A stretch of DNA of 5,959 nt, taken from positions 1-5,959 of the forward strand of contig JBJMLS010000169.1 in assembly GCA_045805185.1 (NCBI GenBank). Reading direction: 5' to 3'. The notes below the pieces were generated by a model. That model did not search any database and had not been told where the DNA came from. It was given only the letters and a program-made list of their open reading frames with translations. The DNA comes from JAHEYF01 sp045805185 (GTDB lineage Bacteria; Bacteroidota; Bacteroidia; B-17B0; Aurantibacillaceae). This document shows positions 5,222 through 5,959 of the stretch, piece by piece (position 1 is the first letter of the stretch; the number at the start of each line of letters is the position of its first letter). Both the position numbers and the translations under genes were made by a program.

Positions 5222-5959
5222 GTGAAAGAACATTTACAAGATCCCATATTCAAAACCATTGCTGAACTCTCCGGCAAATTAAACGTCGATGCCTACGTCA
5301 TAGGCGGATACGTGCGCGATATTTTCCTTGAACGCGAAAAAAAAGACATTGACATTGTTGTTACAGGCAGTGGAATTGAGCTGGCACGTAAACTAAAGGA
5401 CAAGCTTGGTGAAGAAGCCCATTTATCTGTCTTCAAAAATTTTGGCACCGCACAGGTCAAATACCGGGATCTTGAAATTGAGTTTGTCGGAGCAAGAAAA
5501 GAATCTTATGACAGGAACTCCAGAAAGCCTGTGGTTGAGAATGGAACACTGGAAGACGATCAGAACCGGAGGGATTTTACGATCAATGCATTGGCGATCG
5601 GATTAACGAAAGAGAAATATGGAAAACTACTCGATCCGTTTGGCGGGATCGCTGATATAGAAAATAAGATCATCCGCACACCTTTGGATCCTGACATCAC
5701 TTACAGCGATGACCCTTTGCGCATGATGCGGGCGGTCCGTTTCGCTACTCAGCTGAATTTTACAATCGAGAAAGCCTCCTTTGAAGCGATCGCTAAAAAC
5801 AAAGAACGGATCGGCATTGTTTCCAAAGAACGGATCACCGATGAGCTGAACAAGATCATCCTTTCCCCTGTTCCATCAGTAGGTTTTAAATTGCTGTTTG
5901 ATTCCGGCCTGCTCCACCTGGTATTTCCGGAAATGGTCGCTTTACATGGAGTTGAAACG
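5222..5959 (+). CDS. cca: CCA tRNA nucleotidyltransferase (N-terminal 246 residues, runs off right edge)
   Basis: The frame is open from the GTG at 5222 to the right edge. The enzyme adds or repairs the 3' CCA of tRNAs using CTP and ATP, without a nucleic acid template. Class II poly(A)-polymerase/CCA features are clear. Motif A shows G28-G-Y-V-R-D33, followed by the metal-binding D42-I-D44. A conserved arginine block, R116-R-D-F-T-I-N-A-L, follows, then D138-P-F-G-G and the base-selecting motif D163-D-P-L-R167, then R170-A-V-R-F. An S201-K-E-R-I-T-D-E-L stretch continues into the neck and body region. Relatives from Bacteroidota are usually about 470 residues with an HD domain at the C-terminus; that part is outside the window. 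GTG is chosen because the first in-frame ATG falls far inside the catalytic domain and KEHLQDPIF matches the usual start. The tRNA-Arg in this window lacks an encoded CCA, which fits a need for this enzyme. Confidence 0.96.
   Translation, partial: MKEHLQDPIFKTIAELSGKLNVDAYVIGGYVRDIFLEREKKDIDIVVTGSGIELARKLKDKLGEEAHLSVFKNFGTAQVKYRDLEIEFVGARKESYDRNSRKPVVENGTLEDDQNRRDFTINALAIGLTKEKYGKLLDPFGGIADIENKIIRTPLDPDITYSDDPLRMMRAVRFATQLNFTIEKASFEAIAKNKERIGIVSKERITDELNKIILSPVPSVGFKLLFDSGLLHLVFPEMVALHGVET

Noticed and set aside
5406..5606. A 66-codon plus-strand frame within cca
   Set aside because: It is in another frame across conserved Cca motifs, so it is a shadow.

Overview
The window looks like ordinary chromosomal DNA from a member of the Bacteroidota. 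Three things point there. One is a secreted protein that combines an L-type lectin domain with a SprB-type repeat. Another is a set of TAnnTTTG (-7) promoter elements, one with a correctly spaced TTG (-33) element. The third is the absence of clear Shine-Dalgarno sequences before the genes. I cannot name a genus from the sequence.

Layout, left to right. Positions 1-1732 (minus strand) hold the N-terminal 577 codons of a large secreted adhesin-like protein whose C-terminus lies beyond the left edge. A 121-base divergent intergenic region follows. Next, on the plus strand, come a GNAT N-acetyltransferase (1854-2396) and a class I SAM-dependent methyltransferase (2471-3109), 74 bases apart. A tRNA-Arg(ACG) gene (3214-3287) follows, with its own textbook Bacteroidota promoter (3170-3199) and a strong intrinsic terminator (3302-3330). 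Right behind the terminator starts a housekeeping run: dapD (3358-4167), a family 9 (heptosyltransferase-like) glycosyltransferase (4207-5196), and the 5' two-thirds or so of a CCA-adding tRNA nucleotidyltransferase (5222 to the right edge).

Functional links. DapD supplies the succinylase branch of diaminopimelate/lysine synthesis, and so peptidoglycan. The GT9 enzyme probably adds a sugar to LPS core or another surface glycan, so these two neighbours both feed the envelope. The tRNA-Arg gene does not encode its 3' CCA, and the CCA-adding enzyme that would complete it lies about 1.9 kb downstream, although this is probably coincidence of location. The lectin/SprB-repeat protein is probably exported by the Sec system and then, by analogy with similar Bacteroidota proteins, by the type IX system. 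Its sorting domain is not in the window.

I found no mobile element, CRISPR array, phage gene, toxin-antitoxin pair or defence system, and no convincing undescribed multi-gene system. The more interesting points are the domain layout of the lectin protein, and -7 elements placed so close to the cca and dapD start codons that their mRNAs may be leaderless or nearly so. No gene-free stretch exceeds 300 bases. The longest interval between protein genes, 3110-3357, holds the tRNA, its promoter and its terminator.
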